Shown here piece after piece: positions 10,954-60,203 of a stretch of 64,000 nucleotides of DNA. The notes beneath the pieces were generated by a model, which was given only the letters and a program-made list of their open reading frames with translations, was not told the DNA's origin and made no database searches. The stretch lies in assembly GCA_029379385.1 (NCBI GenBank), contig CM055605.1:8591001-8655000 (forward strand), in the 5' to 3' direction. The DNA is from Quillaja saponaria (lineage: Eukaryota > Streptophyta > Magnoliopsida > Fabales > Quillajaceae). Within the stretch, counting starts at the first letter, position 1, and each line of letters begins with the position of its first letter. The position numbers and the translations under genes were made by a program.

Positions 10954-11313
10954 ATGATGATGAGAACTCACTCCCTCTTCTTTATTCTTTCCCTTCTCTT
11001 TGCTCCCATGTTTTGTTCCGCTGGTGACCGGAGAGAACTTCCAGTCGGTGGTTGGAATCCAATTAAGGATGTCAAAGAACCACGTGTGATAGAGATTGGA
11101 AAGTTTGCGATCACATAGCACAACAAGGAATCCGGAAGCAATTTAGAGTTTGTAAGAGTAGATCACGGTGACAGTCAGGTGGTCTCTGGAACAAACTACC
11201 TCCTGGTGATAGCAGCAATACATTATGGAGAGAAGATTATTGGCGAGTACCAAGCTGTTTTTTATGAAAATCTTTCAGGGGACAAGATCCTCCATTCTTT
11301 TACAAATATGTAA
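10954..11313 (+). pseudogene. Phytocystatin copy with one in-frame stop
   Basis: The frame from the triple ATG at 10954-10962 gives a signal peptide nearly identical to the intact gene (HSLFFILSLLFAPMFCS), then GGWNPIKDVKEPRVIEIGKFAIT, a TAG at 11116-11118 where the intact gene has Glu, and then an otherwise open frame to TAA at 11311. The reactive sites are closer to the family norm than those of the intact gene: GGW is kept and the loop is QVVSG followed by TNYLLV. With only one lesion, loss is probably recent. As it stands the product would end within the alpha helix before the QxVxG loop and could not inhibit. The 3' flank also matches that of the intact gene. Confidence 0.88.
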
Positions 11314-13610
11314 TGTTTAATGTGGGAATGATCTAATTTGTTTTGTAAGGGGAGTGTAGGAAAATAAAATGTTTGCCAAGTAAAACTCTACAACCTATAT
11401 CCAAAATGTATCATTCAGAGAATTCTGAAAATTTGAATGAAACAAGGAATATATATATATATATATATATATGCAGTGAGATATCTATCATGCTTCAGAT
11501 TTTAAAGGTGCCAGAAAAATTATTAGAAACTCGACTTGATTCCCCTCATATATAAATTAATTTTATTAAAGTGTACATAATTTAATGATTTAGTCTATTA
11601 TTGGAGAGTTCCCTAAGATTCTAATATAAATAGAAATATCGAGGAATTGAGAACTCCCCTTTGTAATATGATATTCGGTTGATTTAAATATTATTTATGT
11701 CTATAAATACAAATAGAGAAATCACACATGCATTTATCCTTTTATATATTTCTAAAAGTCAGATCACTTTTATGGTGTACTCTGATTTTAAGTAAATTTT
11801 TTACCATAAACTTTTTTACAATCCCCTATATTTATAATTTATTATTCTATTAAATTATAGGCTATTTTAATCAATTAGTCTATTTGGAAAAAGAAAACTA
11901 ATTTAAAACAATCTCCTTCCTGTATCTTCCTAATTCTTATCTATTTTTTAATTTTTATCTAAAAATAAATAAAAATTCATGCCTATCCAACCAAATTAAA
12001 AAATTATAGAAACCCATTCATTTAGAATAACTTTTTCGAACATTTATTTTCTAATTAAAGAACTGATATATAATTACCTGAAAAATATGTTAAAAAAGTT
12101 TGTGTTGCGCGTGAGATGAGACTAATATATATATTACTAGTTCATATGTAACAAAAGTTGACGTGAGTCATATTTAAATGATTTTTAAATTATGTACAAA
12201 TTTTTAAAACAATTAATAAAAAGCTCAAGATATGTATATAATAAAGTAGAATATATATATATTTTTTTTAATTTGGTCTTATAAAATATTTTCTAAAATT
12301 AATTTTTTTAACCATTCATATATTTCTAATATCTTACTTATATTTTTGCATGTTTAATAACCAAAAAAAAAATAACCAAAGCAATGGTATTTATCAAGAT
12401 TTTGATTAAATCTTTCTTTGAATGATTAGAAAAAAGAAAAAATCACCTCAAAAATCAATTAGTTTTGAATTTTAAGGTTGAATCAATCTAATTTTGTTAA
12501 AAAAAATTAACATAAGATAAAAATAATAATATTTACAATCCTATAATTTTTCAGAACCTTGTTAAATTCAGTACCAAGAAAGAAAAAAAAACTATTTTCA
12601 TCTTCCATCGTCCTTAATTAATACTTAGAAACTAATTACTTTACATCACAAATAATTTAAATTTATTTGTCAAACATTGGTATTATCAAGATTTATTTCG
12701 TTCAATTACTATCACAAACAAATTACATTTCATTGCTATCAATAATTATAAATAGTTTTTTTTTTCTTTTCAAAATGATCCTAAAGTATTACTTTAATTT
12801 TAAAAAGTTTCATGTTTTTTCCTAAAAACCAACTATTTTTAAATTGATAAATTGCGTATTTTTTTTTTTTTTTAAACTTGATAAATAAGAACAATTAATA
12901 GCATACATTTATATTATGTTGTCTTGATATTTTTCTTTAAGCAAAACAACATAATTCAAATAGATTGAAAATATTTCCATAATGAATGGAAAAAAAATAA
13001 CTTTACTAAGGGAGATAGAAGAAAAACTTATTTAATACTATAGTTGAAAATTAATAAAAAATTTACCTTTTTGATGAACCAATGAAAAAATAATCAACAT
13101 TTTACACAAGTGTAATCATACTTCATAGAAAATCAACAACACATATTTGATACTAAAATACTTCTATGAGATACAACAAAGTGTATTTAATATGGTGTTA
13201 AATTATAAATAATTTACTAACTTATATAATAATTTAATTATTTAAGATATTAAGTCCATATTTACCGCCAATTCTCATCATATATACTCTAAGAGGTGTA
13301 CTTGAACCCTAACCAACTAATCACATATATCAAATGGTTCTAATAAGTCTGTCTTAATTGAAACATTAACCGGTTTTATTAAAAAATAATAATAATAAAT
13401 ACGGATACTTGTTAATATAAATAAATAAGATTTCAAGAAATTAAAATTATATTAAATAATAATTAAAATATTAAATAACATTAAAATTAAAATTAAAATT
13501 AATTATCATAATAAATATTATATAACTTTAAATATTTCATAATAATCCTTTATTAATCAAAACCTATAATTAATGACAACTGATGTACAAAATTTGTAAC
13601 AATCAAGAAC
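11314..13610. other. AT-rich spacer
   Basis: Contains an AT dinucleotide run at 11449-11472 and many homopolymers. No gene, RNA or transposon ends recognised on either strand. The first 110 bases are cystatin 3' flank. Confidence 0.5.
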
Positions 13611-13625
13611 TTGGTGGGGGAGAGA

Positions 13626-13797
13626 GCTTGGCAGCCAATTAAGAACATTAAAGATCCACACGTGCAAGATATCGGAGATTCTGCAGTCGTACAATTCAAT
13701 TGACAATAAGGGTAATACGTCATGGACAGACTGTAATTGGCGACGTCGAAGTTGTCGTTTTGGAAACTTCTGCAGGGGACAAGACCTCAAGTCCTTT
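13626..13797 (+). pseudogene. Relic of a third cystatin coding region
   Basis: The frame from 13626 reads AWQPIKNIKDPHVQDIGDSA then VVQFN and a TGA, matching the cystatin stretch between the GGW site and the alpha helix. After the stop a second recognisable piece (GDK, near 13777) corresponds to the SGDK near the cystatin C-terminus, with the middle shortened and out of order. The signal peptide and QxVxG loop are missing. It lies in the same orientation as the other copies and marks the right edge of the cluster. Confidence 0.75.
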
Positions 13798-14049
13798 TTT
13801 TTTGTCCTTTAAGGCTGAAGCAAAAAAAAAAAAAAAAGGAGGTCGAATTAATAGATGCTGAAGGACCCGATTAATATGTGGATCACTTTGTACCGCAGAT
13901 CATACACGCGCCTAATATGCGAGTGTATTTTCATCTTTCTTGGCAAATTACCGTTACTACCCGCCTTGAGGTGACCAAAAAACTAAGAAAGCCCTGTAAG
14001 TCCCTCCAACTACCTACAGTTCCTCAAAATATCTCTCTTTCTCTCAACT

Positions 14050-17000
14050 ATGGCTCTCTACACTTTAAGCTCTTGCTCACCACTCTCATTCTCCCTACAA
14101 ATTGGCCGTCCTTTAAAGAATTGCCGTCGGTTTTCATATTCATTCGCTTCTTTGAGTTCTTCATCATCATCCCCTCCATCAAAAGCATCATCCCCAAGTG
14201 AGACCATAGTTTCATCTACTGTTTCACCAACGCCTTTTACTGAATCATCCAGACCGCTGGAGTCAAGCTTGAATTATGCACTTGATAGCCCGAATGGCAA
14301 CCCAATTGTTCGATTGGTTCGATCTACTGAGTCTACCATTGAAAGGGTAATTTGGGTCATTCTAGTTGCTTGTATGTTCCATTTTCTTGTAGAGTAATCT
14401 TTTGTCAATTTGTTATTAGTTGAATTCAAAATTGTCACTTTTGATCTTTGGTAATCAACTAAACTAGAGAGAAATATTGGAACTTCTATGGATTGACCAA
14501 TGTCCTTGATGAATGACAGAGAAGTTTGTTGAAAGCTGGAGGTGCCTTGATCAAACACTTCATATTTTATATTATTTTCCTTTTTTTAATTCTAACTGCT
14601 CTGAAGAATTATCTGTGTGGAAGTTAGAATCCATATAGAAAGTTATAATTATATGATGATTGCTATTTGATTATGACATCCATAATAAAGTTTGACGCAT
14701 GACATGACTTGCAGCTTTAATGTCTGACATATTGCTTCTGAGAAAAGAATGAATCATGTGTACTATCCTAATGTAGAAATGGACCAGCAAAGCTTAAGGG
14801 CAGTTTCCTTTGGTACTTTGGTAAAACTTTTTCCATTGAATAATTTGTTTAAGAATTTATAATGTTCACTGTATGTTATAAATATAAACATCAACGTTTT
14901 AACAGTCTTTTCACTTATAAAAAAATCTACAGCTAAAGAAATTGAAAACTAGATGCCAGGGCTTAAGTTGTGTAACAATATCAGGAGATAGAAAAGGCAT
15001 CTTTTAGAAACAATCTATTGGAATATGGGGATGGGCCAGAAGTAATCAGGTGACAAGTTCTCCTCTCATTCTGATGATTTACTCAAAGCACACGAAAGAG
15101 ACAAAAGAACTATTATCAGAATCGTATTATTTAAAATAACAATTACCCCATGCTTATGCATGACTTTGTTGTGACAACTGCTTGATGTGAATGTCCATAG
15201 CTAACTTTCATATAATCATGCAAATAAAATCATTCGAAAAAATGGTTTTTTTTTTTTCCTTTCTTTTTTGGATTTCTTCTTTTTGTTGTTCTGGATATCT
15301 ACATAAAGCTTATCTTCTTTTCTGGTTTCCTGATCAAGAAGTCATTTGAGCATTTTCTTGTCTAAGTGAAATTTTTATGTTTTTTTTATTGTTAAGCAGG
15401 TCATTTTTGATTTCCGCTTCCTGGCACTTTTTGCAGTTGGAGGGTCCTTGGCTGGTTCTTTGTTATGCTTTCTAAATGTATGCTCCTGAACTCTTAAATT
15501 ATCAAGAAGAGTGTTATTATATTTTATTCAAAACACTATCGATATAGCTATTACTTTAATTCTATTTATGCTTGGTTTTCTGTTACATAATGCTTTTGGG
15601 AAAGGTTATCTAAGTAGGTACATTGATCTTGAATTTCATGACCCCTGTTTGTAAATGTTACTATTTTAGATTTCTCCAATCAACTTTACCTGCTTGTATG
15701 AATCAACAGGTGTCAACCAGAACATATTGCTACTACCTCTTTTTGTTAACCGCCCTGACATGAATAAGGGTATTCTGCATAGTCTGTAGACCTCAGTCCA
15801 AGGGAACAAAAAATGTAGGTGATAGGGCGAGCTCTGAGACTGAAGCATATATATCTAAATATATATTCTCGTAGTGTAATTGCTCTTGCTTATCAAATTT
15901 CCGTTTGTTCTATCAATGTTGTATTTGTGGTTGCCCAAAATATTAAAGTACTTGCAGCAGTACTACTGTTATGATGTTTCCACCCTATGTTTTATCTGCT
16001 GTCAATATATATATAAACTGTATGTGGGAAACTCTGTTGACATCCGGTTCATGTATAGTTATGATTTATCATATCATTTCTGATTGACCACTGTCCATTT
16101 CACTGAACTTATGCCACTGCTTTACAGTGGAAATTATGATGCGAAGAAACATTATCTCATATAAGGATTGCTTGAAATCTTGTGTTGTGTATTCTCCTAC
16201 TTATCATTTTATGTGGGCACTATTGTCACCACTCATTTTAATTGTAACTGTCAATTACAAAAGAATACCAGTCCAGAATAGCTTTATATTTCATGATTGA
16301 TTGTCTCCATCATAAATGTCTGATGTATCCATGAAGTAACATGGTTGCACTCTACTATACATTATATCAAGTATAGTACACAAAAGATAGTTGCTCATGT
16401 TATGTAATTGTCTATGGATAATGACCTGACTAACTTATCTCATTGTAGGGTTGTTTTTATGTTTTTGATGCATATAAAGTCTACTGGACAGGCTGTGTCA
16501 AAGGAATCCACACAGGACAGATGGTTCTTCGATTAGTAGAAGCAATTGGTAAGATATCAGGAAAACACTGGCTGCAGTTCTGCTCTATTGTTGAGAGCTT
16601 TTCGAAGTATTTCATTCTGTTCAGATCACAAAACAAATTAAGGAAAAAAAATCTGAAAAGTTTAAAATATCACTTACCTAAATTGGTTCTGTCCCTAAGT
16701 ATTTTCATTTTCTTTACTTCCTTCTTTTCTGTGAGGTCCGATTATTCTCAAAGATTTTTTCTACATCATCTTTAGCATACATGTTTCTTAATACATGAAG
16801 TAGCATGGCAGCAATGTTTATCTTCATATTTTCACGAGGTACGTTTCTTCTTTCTAATTGTGGCACAAGGGTTGAGAATTCTGTACTGTTTACATGTGCC
16901 ATTCTGATACTGATTTATTGTACGGTCTCTCTGATGCAGATGTTTATCTTGCTGGGACTGTCATGTTGATATTTGGTATGGGCTTATACGGATTGTTTAT

Positions 17001-17457
17001 AAGTAATGTGCCTCCTGATACGCCACCCTGCTGTTGATCGTGCCCTTAAGGGCTCTTCTTTGTTTGGAATGTTTGCTATGAAGGTAATTTCAAATCATTT
17101 GAAGTTATCAAAATCTTTCCTCTTATGATCATTCATGTGCATGCTACTTTCTTTTATCATTCATCATCAACATCTTCCCAGAAGCACTTTTTTTATAAAC
17201 CTTTACCTACCCAGAAAAGCAAAAACTAAAGGTTTACCATTATTGGTTTGCAGGAGAGGCCTCAATGGATGAAGATCAACTCACTTGATGAATTGAAGAC
17301 AAAAGTGGGACATGTCATTGTCATGATTCTTCTAGTAAAGATGTTTGAGAGGAGCAAGATGGTAACAATAGCTACGGGCCTGGATTTACTGAGTTATTCT
17401 GTCTGTATTTTCTTATCATCTGCTTCCTTATATATCCTGCACAACCTTCATAAGTAA
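14050..17457 (+). CDS. UPF0114 (YqhA-like) membrane protein, predicted plastid-targeted; frameshift in exon 4
   Basis: Five exons with GT-AG introns: 14050-14346, 15400-15477, 16449-16548, 16940-17083, 17254-17457. Exon 1 supplies a Ser-rich transit-like leader of about 60 residues and then NPIVRLVRSTESTIERV. Exons 2-4 encode hydrophobic helices (ALFAVGGSLAGSLLCFL; YLAGTVMLIFGMGLYGLFIS) joined by FDAYKVYWTGCVKGIHTGQM, and exon 5 holds the last helices. This order is that of the UPF0114 family, whose function is unknown. All junctions agree in phase except across exon 4. The CCC at 17026-17028 carries one C too many, so the frame meets TGA at 17035 (190 residues); without it the frame runs on through exon 5 to about 273 residues. 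Since exon 5 and all splice sites look well kept, this is either a recent mutation or a base-calling error. The gene is convergent with SIG4. Confidence 0.85.
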
Positions 17458-17474
17458 GAAGGGAATGTAACTCA

Positions 17475-17479
17475 AAAAT
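17475..17479 (-). terminator. Pol III terminator of tRNA-Gly
   Basis: Five T residues on the minus strand (AAAAA on plus) lie six bases beyond the 3' end of the tRNA, the usual RNA polymerase III stop signal. It sits only 17 bases from the end of the UPF0114 coding region. Confidence 0.8.
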
Positions 17480-17485
17480 GAGTTT

Positions 17486-17557
17486 TGCGTTTGCCGGGAG
17501 TCGAACCCGGGTCTATTGCTTGGAAGGCAATTATCCTAACCGTTGGACTACAAACGC
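17486..17557 (-). tRNA. tRNA-Gly (anticodon UCC)
   Basis: The minus strand folds into a full cloverleaf of 72 nt without intron or encoded CCA. The acceptor stem pairs GCGTTTG with CAAACGC. The D arm contains the A box TAGTCCAACGG, the anticodon stem-loop is ATTGC-CTTCCAA-GCAAT with TCC in the loop centre, and the T arm contains a perfect B box GGTTCGACTCC. A T run follows as terminator. All parts look functional, and the short size and internal promoters fit a nuclear cytosolic tRNA. It lies antisense in the 400-bp gap between the convergent UPF0114 and SIG4 genes. Confidence 0.96.
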
Positions 17558-17857
17558 CGATTTATAAATTTAACTTATTGAAAATTATAATCCTTTAATT
17601 CTTTTTGTTTGTAATAATCTTGAACCTCTAAATTAGCAGAAGGAAAAAGATGGGTGGAGACTGGACAGTAAAACTTTTTCATGGCATTATACCCAGCCAC
17701 TGCCACAAGATGACTCCTCTATTTGTACTAATTACTAAATACTTATTTGTTACTGCCAAAAGACAAGAAAAATATAATGTCAAGATTTCATTTTCTTTTT
17801 ACTCTTTTCCAATTCTCGTTAGCTCGTTTCATTATTCTCCATCAACAAAATAATGTT

Positions 17858-20800
17858 TTATACAAGATAGAATCTTAAACTGTCTACAATACTTGTTTGT
17901 CTCAATTTTGATAAGGCAATGCCATTTATCTGTCTAACTCTCTCCCTTGATAGCTTTAACATTCTCCCTATCTCCTCACATGACTGAGGGGTCTCTCCAT
18001 TGAGTCCAAAGTGTAATGTAAGTATCTCTCCTTCTCTCTTTGTAAGTGTCTTGAGAAGCTTCTCCACTTCTTGCTTCATCAACTGTTTCTCGACCATCTT
18101 TCCAGGAATCAATTCATCTGGCCCTGGTACAACCTCCTGCATAATACAGAATAGACCATGAATTATGATCGAAGAGGCATGACTGATACGGATGCTCATT
18201 GTCGTTTTCATTATCATTAGAAAGATAAAAAAATGAGTTTGACACAATACACCAGGGAAGCCACAATGTACTACTGGAATAAAAGATACATGCAACTGTA
18301 CTCACTGTTTATACATTAAACTTCTATTTAGATCTATATACCTGAAAATAGTTTCTTCCTTTGTTGTTCCATGTGTTTTTATTAGTTGAGTAGATAGCTA
18401 TGGACAAAATGTTCCATCTCATAGCTATAAGCACATTCAAATAAATAGTATTTGGGATACTGATTAAGCAGATGTTTCTAGACCCAACTCTTAAAAAGTT
18501 CTGACCGTCCAGATGTCTCATCAGGCCCCCTGTTATCCCTTACTCTCGAAGAACCAGTCTACCCCCGCCCAATTGTTCCCCTGGTACAAACACTTGAAGA
18601 ATCATAACTACGGCATGATGTGAAAACTTCAGTTAACATCAAATATATATCAATCAGATAAGCTTCGATTAATATGAACATCTCTATCATTTGCATCACA
18701 GAGATGAAAAACAACATAAAAGCAGTTTATCCTTTGGTGAAAATGGTACTCAATCATCATCGTTTAATAAGAATGAAGGTAAAGAATAACCTGAAGTGTC
18801 ATGCGACCTCGATCAGTTACTTCTCTCTCCAATGAAATTGGGGGTCTACTACTTTCAGAAACAAGCCTCACAGTTGAAACATGCACATTGAGCAATTTGG
18901 CCGTCTCATTGTAGGTGGGCACCCGCCGCAGTCTTTTGCTTAAAATATTGTTGGCCTCCAAAATTTTCATAACCATGGCAGATTTGCTTTCCTGCACATA
19001 ACAAACTAAAAATGGATTGACTAATTACCAACCTACCTCTGAAAACTTGTCCAAAGTAAATAAATATGAATATTCTAGGTCCAATTTATCCTTAAATTCA
19101 TACACTATAAGATCAGGAACGGGGAAGAAAATACATACAACTCACGGAAATTCACATAATTCTGTAATTTGTATTAGCATGAAAAATCAGCTTGAAAAAT
19201 GAATAAATTTCATCTGGTAAAACACAACATGAATAACATGAATGACTTGCAAATGCGGATAGTGAGCAAAAGATATTGGTCAACCATATCAGGAACTTCG
19301 TGAAAATAACATGAGTCTTTGGAGCTTAGTACCAAGTACAAATATGCTGTTTGTCACAAACCTGTAGAACGCTCCATGTTCAAATGCAAAAATTGTACTA
19401 AAATGTGTAATCTCCCCAATTCCTTCCTAGAGTGGTGACTCACCCCGGAAATAATAAATGAATAAATAATGAAGAAAATTAACCTACAGAAGAGACAGCT
19501 ATGTCATTCAATATCTTCAACTAGACCAACAGAAGACCACTACCAGAAAGAATAAAACATGCAAGCAACTTTAACTAACTAAAAATAGAACATCATTCAC
19601 AGGAAAAATGTTCATTTATGCATACTGATTCCAGAGAAGTGGTACACTGCTTTACCGGTAATCTTACTAATCTGGACTTCCTGGCTATGGCTTTAATAAT
19701 AGCTTGTTTAATCCACCAGTAAACATATGTTGATAGCTTATGTCCTCTCTGTGGATCAAATTTCTCTGCCCCTCGAAGAAGGCCTATGCTCCCTTCCTGC
19801 TAAAAGGAAATCAAATATCTAAGCAATGCATAGGAAGGAACGGTAAGGAACAACATGTATATAAACCTGAATGAGGTCTTGGAGGCTTAATCCTTTCCCT
19901 TGATAACCAATGGCAATAGAGGCAACTAATCCCCTATAGCTGTGAGTAATCCTTTCTCTTGACTCTCTTTGACTACACAATAACTTATCCATATTCCTTT
20001 TCTTCATTTTTACATCATGAGCCAACTGTTTCAAGCTTGGCATGTGCTCCTGACCTTCCGTGATTCTTAGTTTAGCTTCTTCAAGCTTTGCTCCCTCCTG
20101 CTAACACACAACAAACCCTTCTTTTGTAATAGAGGTCAATCAATTTATTAAGAAAGAAAATTGTATTTCTATTTTAAAGCCAAATTTAATGTTTTCCAAC
20201 CTAAAATCATGAGTAAAGCTAAAACTGGTGATAGGTAGAAATTCTAAAATACAATACCATGGGGTTAAACATTATTTTATCATTCCAAGAAGGAAATAAA
20301 TGAAGAGGGCAATGGCCATAATGCCATGTAATAGGAAAGCGAAGTGGAAAAGAAATGCTTGGAGAGTACTGCAAAACCACCATGCATTTATAAAATGTAT
20401 GATATAGCATATATAATTTCTATGGCAAACTTAGGAAGAGGAGAAAAAAGATCAAGAAATGATAATTGTTTATATCACTATACAGAGAACTGATGTCAAC
20501 AGAAAACAAGAAAAATTATAACTTATAAATAACAATTGTGCATAATAGCACAACATAGGTTCTACTAATGCAAGTCAAATGTTTCATGATTTGGCAACTG
20601 GCCTGAATGGCTCAATGTGTATATCAAGCAGGCATCTAGATGAAATTGGGGTTATAGCACTAGGAAGAAATTCAATGCATCAAAAGATTTCACATATATA
20701 GGAGAAACAACCGAAATTAGCAGGGAAGAAAAATCAACCACCTTAAAATAGTACAATTTGCAACATTGACAAATGACAACATTCAAAAAGAAAGAAATGT

Positions 20801-21484
20801 GCAAAGGTAGAATTGTACAAATTGCAATTCAAACCCCACGTACCCACAGATTATATACGAAACACTAATTGTTGGGAAAAGGGGGAAAAGGGGGAAAAGG
20901 GGAAGAACAATTTAACATGGTCGATTATAATATAAGCACATAACTTGAATCTCTTGCAGATTTATCTCTAAGGAAGGTTCAGTATATATAAGTAATCCTA
21001 CCTTGAGGCACAAACAAAGCTCTGCCTCCTCTCTTGGACTAAAATACCTAGACTTCACAGTCCAATTTAAAACTCTCTGTTCTGACCCATTTCTATCTTC
21101 CTCTACTTCCATAAATCTCAAACGTTTTCTCCTTATCCTCCTCCTCTTCCTTCTCACTCCCAATCCATTAGTCCCATTTTCATCTAGCCCATTGTCAATG
21201 TCTCTGCAAGACCATATCTCCTCAACACCAGTAGCTCCCAAAACAGCATCTCTTGCTGCCTGCACAGATGCACTCGCTAGATCAACTGCCTCTGTCGCAG
21301 CAGCAATGACTAATGCATCATTGGACAGTAAATTTACACCAAAGCTTGGGGAAGAAGGAGTATGTAAATTGGCTTGGAGAGGATTGTGAGTTTTTACTGA
21401 CGGAAAGTTTGGAATTGAAGAAAGAGAAATAGTTGGGAGGGTTGGTGTGTGGTTTGGGGATGAGCATAAGCTGGTGAGGGCCAT
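17858..21484 (-). CDS. SIG4: Plastid RNA polymerase sigma factor SIG4 (SIGD)
   Basis: Five exons, all phase 0: 21484-21002, 20097-19867, 19796-19656, 18991-18791, 18136-17858; 444 codons. The N-terminal 60 residues are Ser/Pro-rich like a plastid transit peptide, then an Arg/Lys block ([11 protein letters not shown]) and the region-1.2-like [20 protein letters not shown]. Sigma region 2 spans about 205-285 ([59 protein letters not shown]). Region 3 is in exon 4, and region 4 with its helix-turn-helix is near 403-432 ([18 protein letters not shown]). Wording in regions 2 and 4 and the phrase [14 protein letters not shown] fit SIG4 better than the other plant sigma factors as I recall them. It recruits the plastid-encoded polymerase; Arabidopsis SIG4 acts at ndhF. 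No lesion seen. The start is the first ATG of the transit-peptide exon. Confidence 0.92.
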
Positions 21485-23032
21485 AGAATAGTGCTGAATT
21501 GGATGAACAAAAGGCCTAAGCTTACCCCCAGAAAGTTAGAGACTATGTTGTTACTTGCTGATATTTCTAGCTGGGCAATGTGGGAATTGGGAGGGAAATA
21601 TCTGTTTAGCGCCAGAGAGGATAACGGGCGATGTGGTTCAGACTCTTAAGCTTGTGTGGATGTCGTTACTCATATTGAATTTGGTTGTTCTCTTTTATCT
21701 CTTTGGATTCATACAATTTGGAATTAGTGTAAAAATGTTTTTTAAGTAAAATTATTTAAAAAATATTGTATAAAAAATTAATAAAGTGTTTGGATGAAAC
21801 ATCATGAGATATATAAAAAATTTGTTTGATTTTAATTTTTTTAAACAATTTTTTTCAAAAGATATTAAGTATTAAAATTATTAAGAATATCATTTTAATA
21901 AATATTATAATTATATTTATATAAAAATAATTATTATTAAAGTTCATATGAACTTTTTTTTTTTTTTTGGTTAAAAAAGCTTCTTCTTTTTTTATAGTTT
22001 TTAACAGCTTTTTAAAATTTTAAAAGCTCAAAAATACTTTTCAACAAATCTTAAAACATAAAACTTTTATAACTAAAAAATTTTGTAGAAAAATTTAAAT
22101 CCACAACTTGTTTTAAAAACTATATCAAACATGAGCACGGCATTATTGTTTGTTAAGAATCAATAAAAACAATCACTTCATTGTTTAGTATGCATATTCA
22201 AACACCAAAAACTTCAAAATTACGCAAAAATAAGTGAAGTTTTGTAATAATTACGTGCTCATTTTTGAGATATTGTAATACATTAATTTGAGGCTGACAA
22301 ACTTGATTTAAATTAAGAAGGTATATAATTTTAAACAATTCAAAAATGCGATCAACGTTATGTAAGTGAATTTCAAGCTATTTGAGCTACATATTTTATA
22401 AACAAATTTATATTATATTCTTTTTTACTTTCTCATATAAATAATTAAATTAAACAATTATGCTAAAAAAAAATTGATTTCTAACTCTAAATATTACACA
22501 AGAGATTCAACAGCAATTCTCGGCTCTTTCCAAAATATTTGAGAATTGAGCTTCTTATTAATAAAAGCTTAAAAAAATGAAACACTGGTAGAATAAATTA
22601 GGCTCACATTGAGATCAAACCATAACAAACCATTTTGGCTTTTGATTTCTCCTATTGTATCTATTGTTTACTAATGTACTCTTTTTGATTACCCACTTCG
22701 GCCATACTTGGAGTTAGGGTCTTCCCGGGCCATATTGAATTGGTTTAAAAGTTAGTTTTGAATCAATTTATCTAATTAGTTTATATATATTTAGAACAAA
22801 GTCTGTTCATATAGAGTTTAGAATCAATCTAATAAAAATCTATGAATCTCAAGTTAGTTGTGCCTTTTAATTTGCAAACTCAATTGTTTTAAAAAAATAT
22901 AATTAATCTATGATATGATATGTAAAAATTTGATAAATACTTATTGCCTCAAACAAATAAACAATCTAAACTCAGATTTTCAGTGTCATTAAGCAAAACA
23001 CCAACTAGATTTGGCTTACTCTAGGGTCTATA

Positions 23033-23063
<31 letters not shown>

Positions 23064-23720
23064 TTTTGTGTGTGTGTGTGAATGAGGCCCATTTAACCTA
23101 GGTTACATAATGAGATTTAATTATGCCTCATTCAATAAATTCTCTATATCGGGTGAAAGTAATATTTGATCTCAGTCTTTAAATATGAATATGAAATAAA
23201 TTTATCAATTGAACAAACTGAAATATTCATAAAGCCTATATTTATACATTCTCAAATGGAATTTGACATATTATAGGGCATATTACAATTTATTATTGAG
23301 TGTTAACTGATGACTAGTTATTGGTTGGTTTAAGATATATATTTTATTATGGGCTGATATTTATTATAGACTTATGAGTGATGGATTTAATATAAATTTA
23401 ATTTTAAAAATATATTTAAAATAAATAGAATATATTATTAGATTGAATTTGATTATTAGGTTGGGACCATTGAATATAGAAATTTTGATTCAATTCGATC
23501 TAAAATAATTTAGTAAAGGAGACCCAACCAATTAAATCCAAACTAATCATATCACAAAATTTAATTTTGAATTTTTGATATCGAGTTGGATTGGGCCATG
23601 CAGAACCGGAGCCTCCCAGATAAACCGAGTTACCAATTAGTCGATCCAACTTGACGAGTCCGAACGCGACCCATCTGACAAATTCCCGACTCATTGCAAC
23701 AATCAATATTCTTTTCCTTC
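21485..23720. other. Shared upstream region of SIG4 and SMC5
   Basis: The two genes diverge from this 2.4-kb spacer. Most of it is AT-rich with no ORF. A TA microsatellite (about 23031-23054) is followed by T and TG runs to about 23081. The last 250 bases before SMC5 are richer in GC. SIG4 promoter elements could not be told apart. Confidence 0.5.
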
Positions 23721-23723
23721 TCA

Positions 23724-23734
23724 TTTTTGGCGCC
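23724..23734 (+). promoter_or_regulatory. E2F-type binding site upstream of SMC5
   Basis: TTTTTGGCGCC contains a perfect match to the plant E2F consensus TTTSGCGC with a symmetric GGCGCC core, 153 bases before the SMC5 ATG in otherwise AT-rich DNA. E2F sites drive S-phase expression of replication and cohesion genes, which would suit SMC5. Seen: motif and place. Inferred: function. Confidence 0.6.
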
Positions 23735-23886
23735 AATTATCACTTCTACACTCAGCTCGGTGTTTCTCCGCTTTCTCTGGAACCCTAAACCTCGTTTCAT
23801 CTCCTAAATTAAACCTAGGGTTACCCAGAGATTTTAAGCCATCAATCCCAACACTCCAAAGAGTACAAGCAGTCAATTTGTACAGC

Positions 23887-60203
<36,317 letters not shown>

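Noticed and set aside
16521..16775. 84-codon plus-strand ORF
   Set aside because: Begins inside exon 3 of the UPF0114 gene and runs into the intron; it is a read-through shadow.
21003..21389. 128-codon plus-strand ORF
   Set aside because: It is the antisense shadow of SIG4 exon 1.
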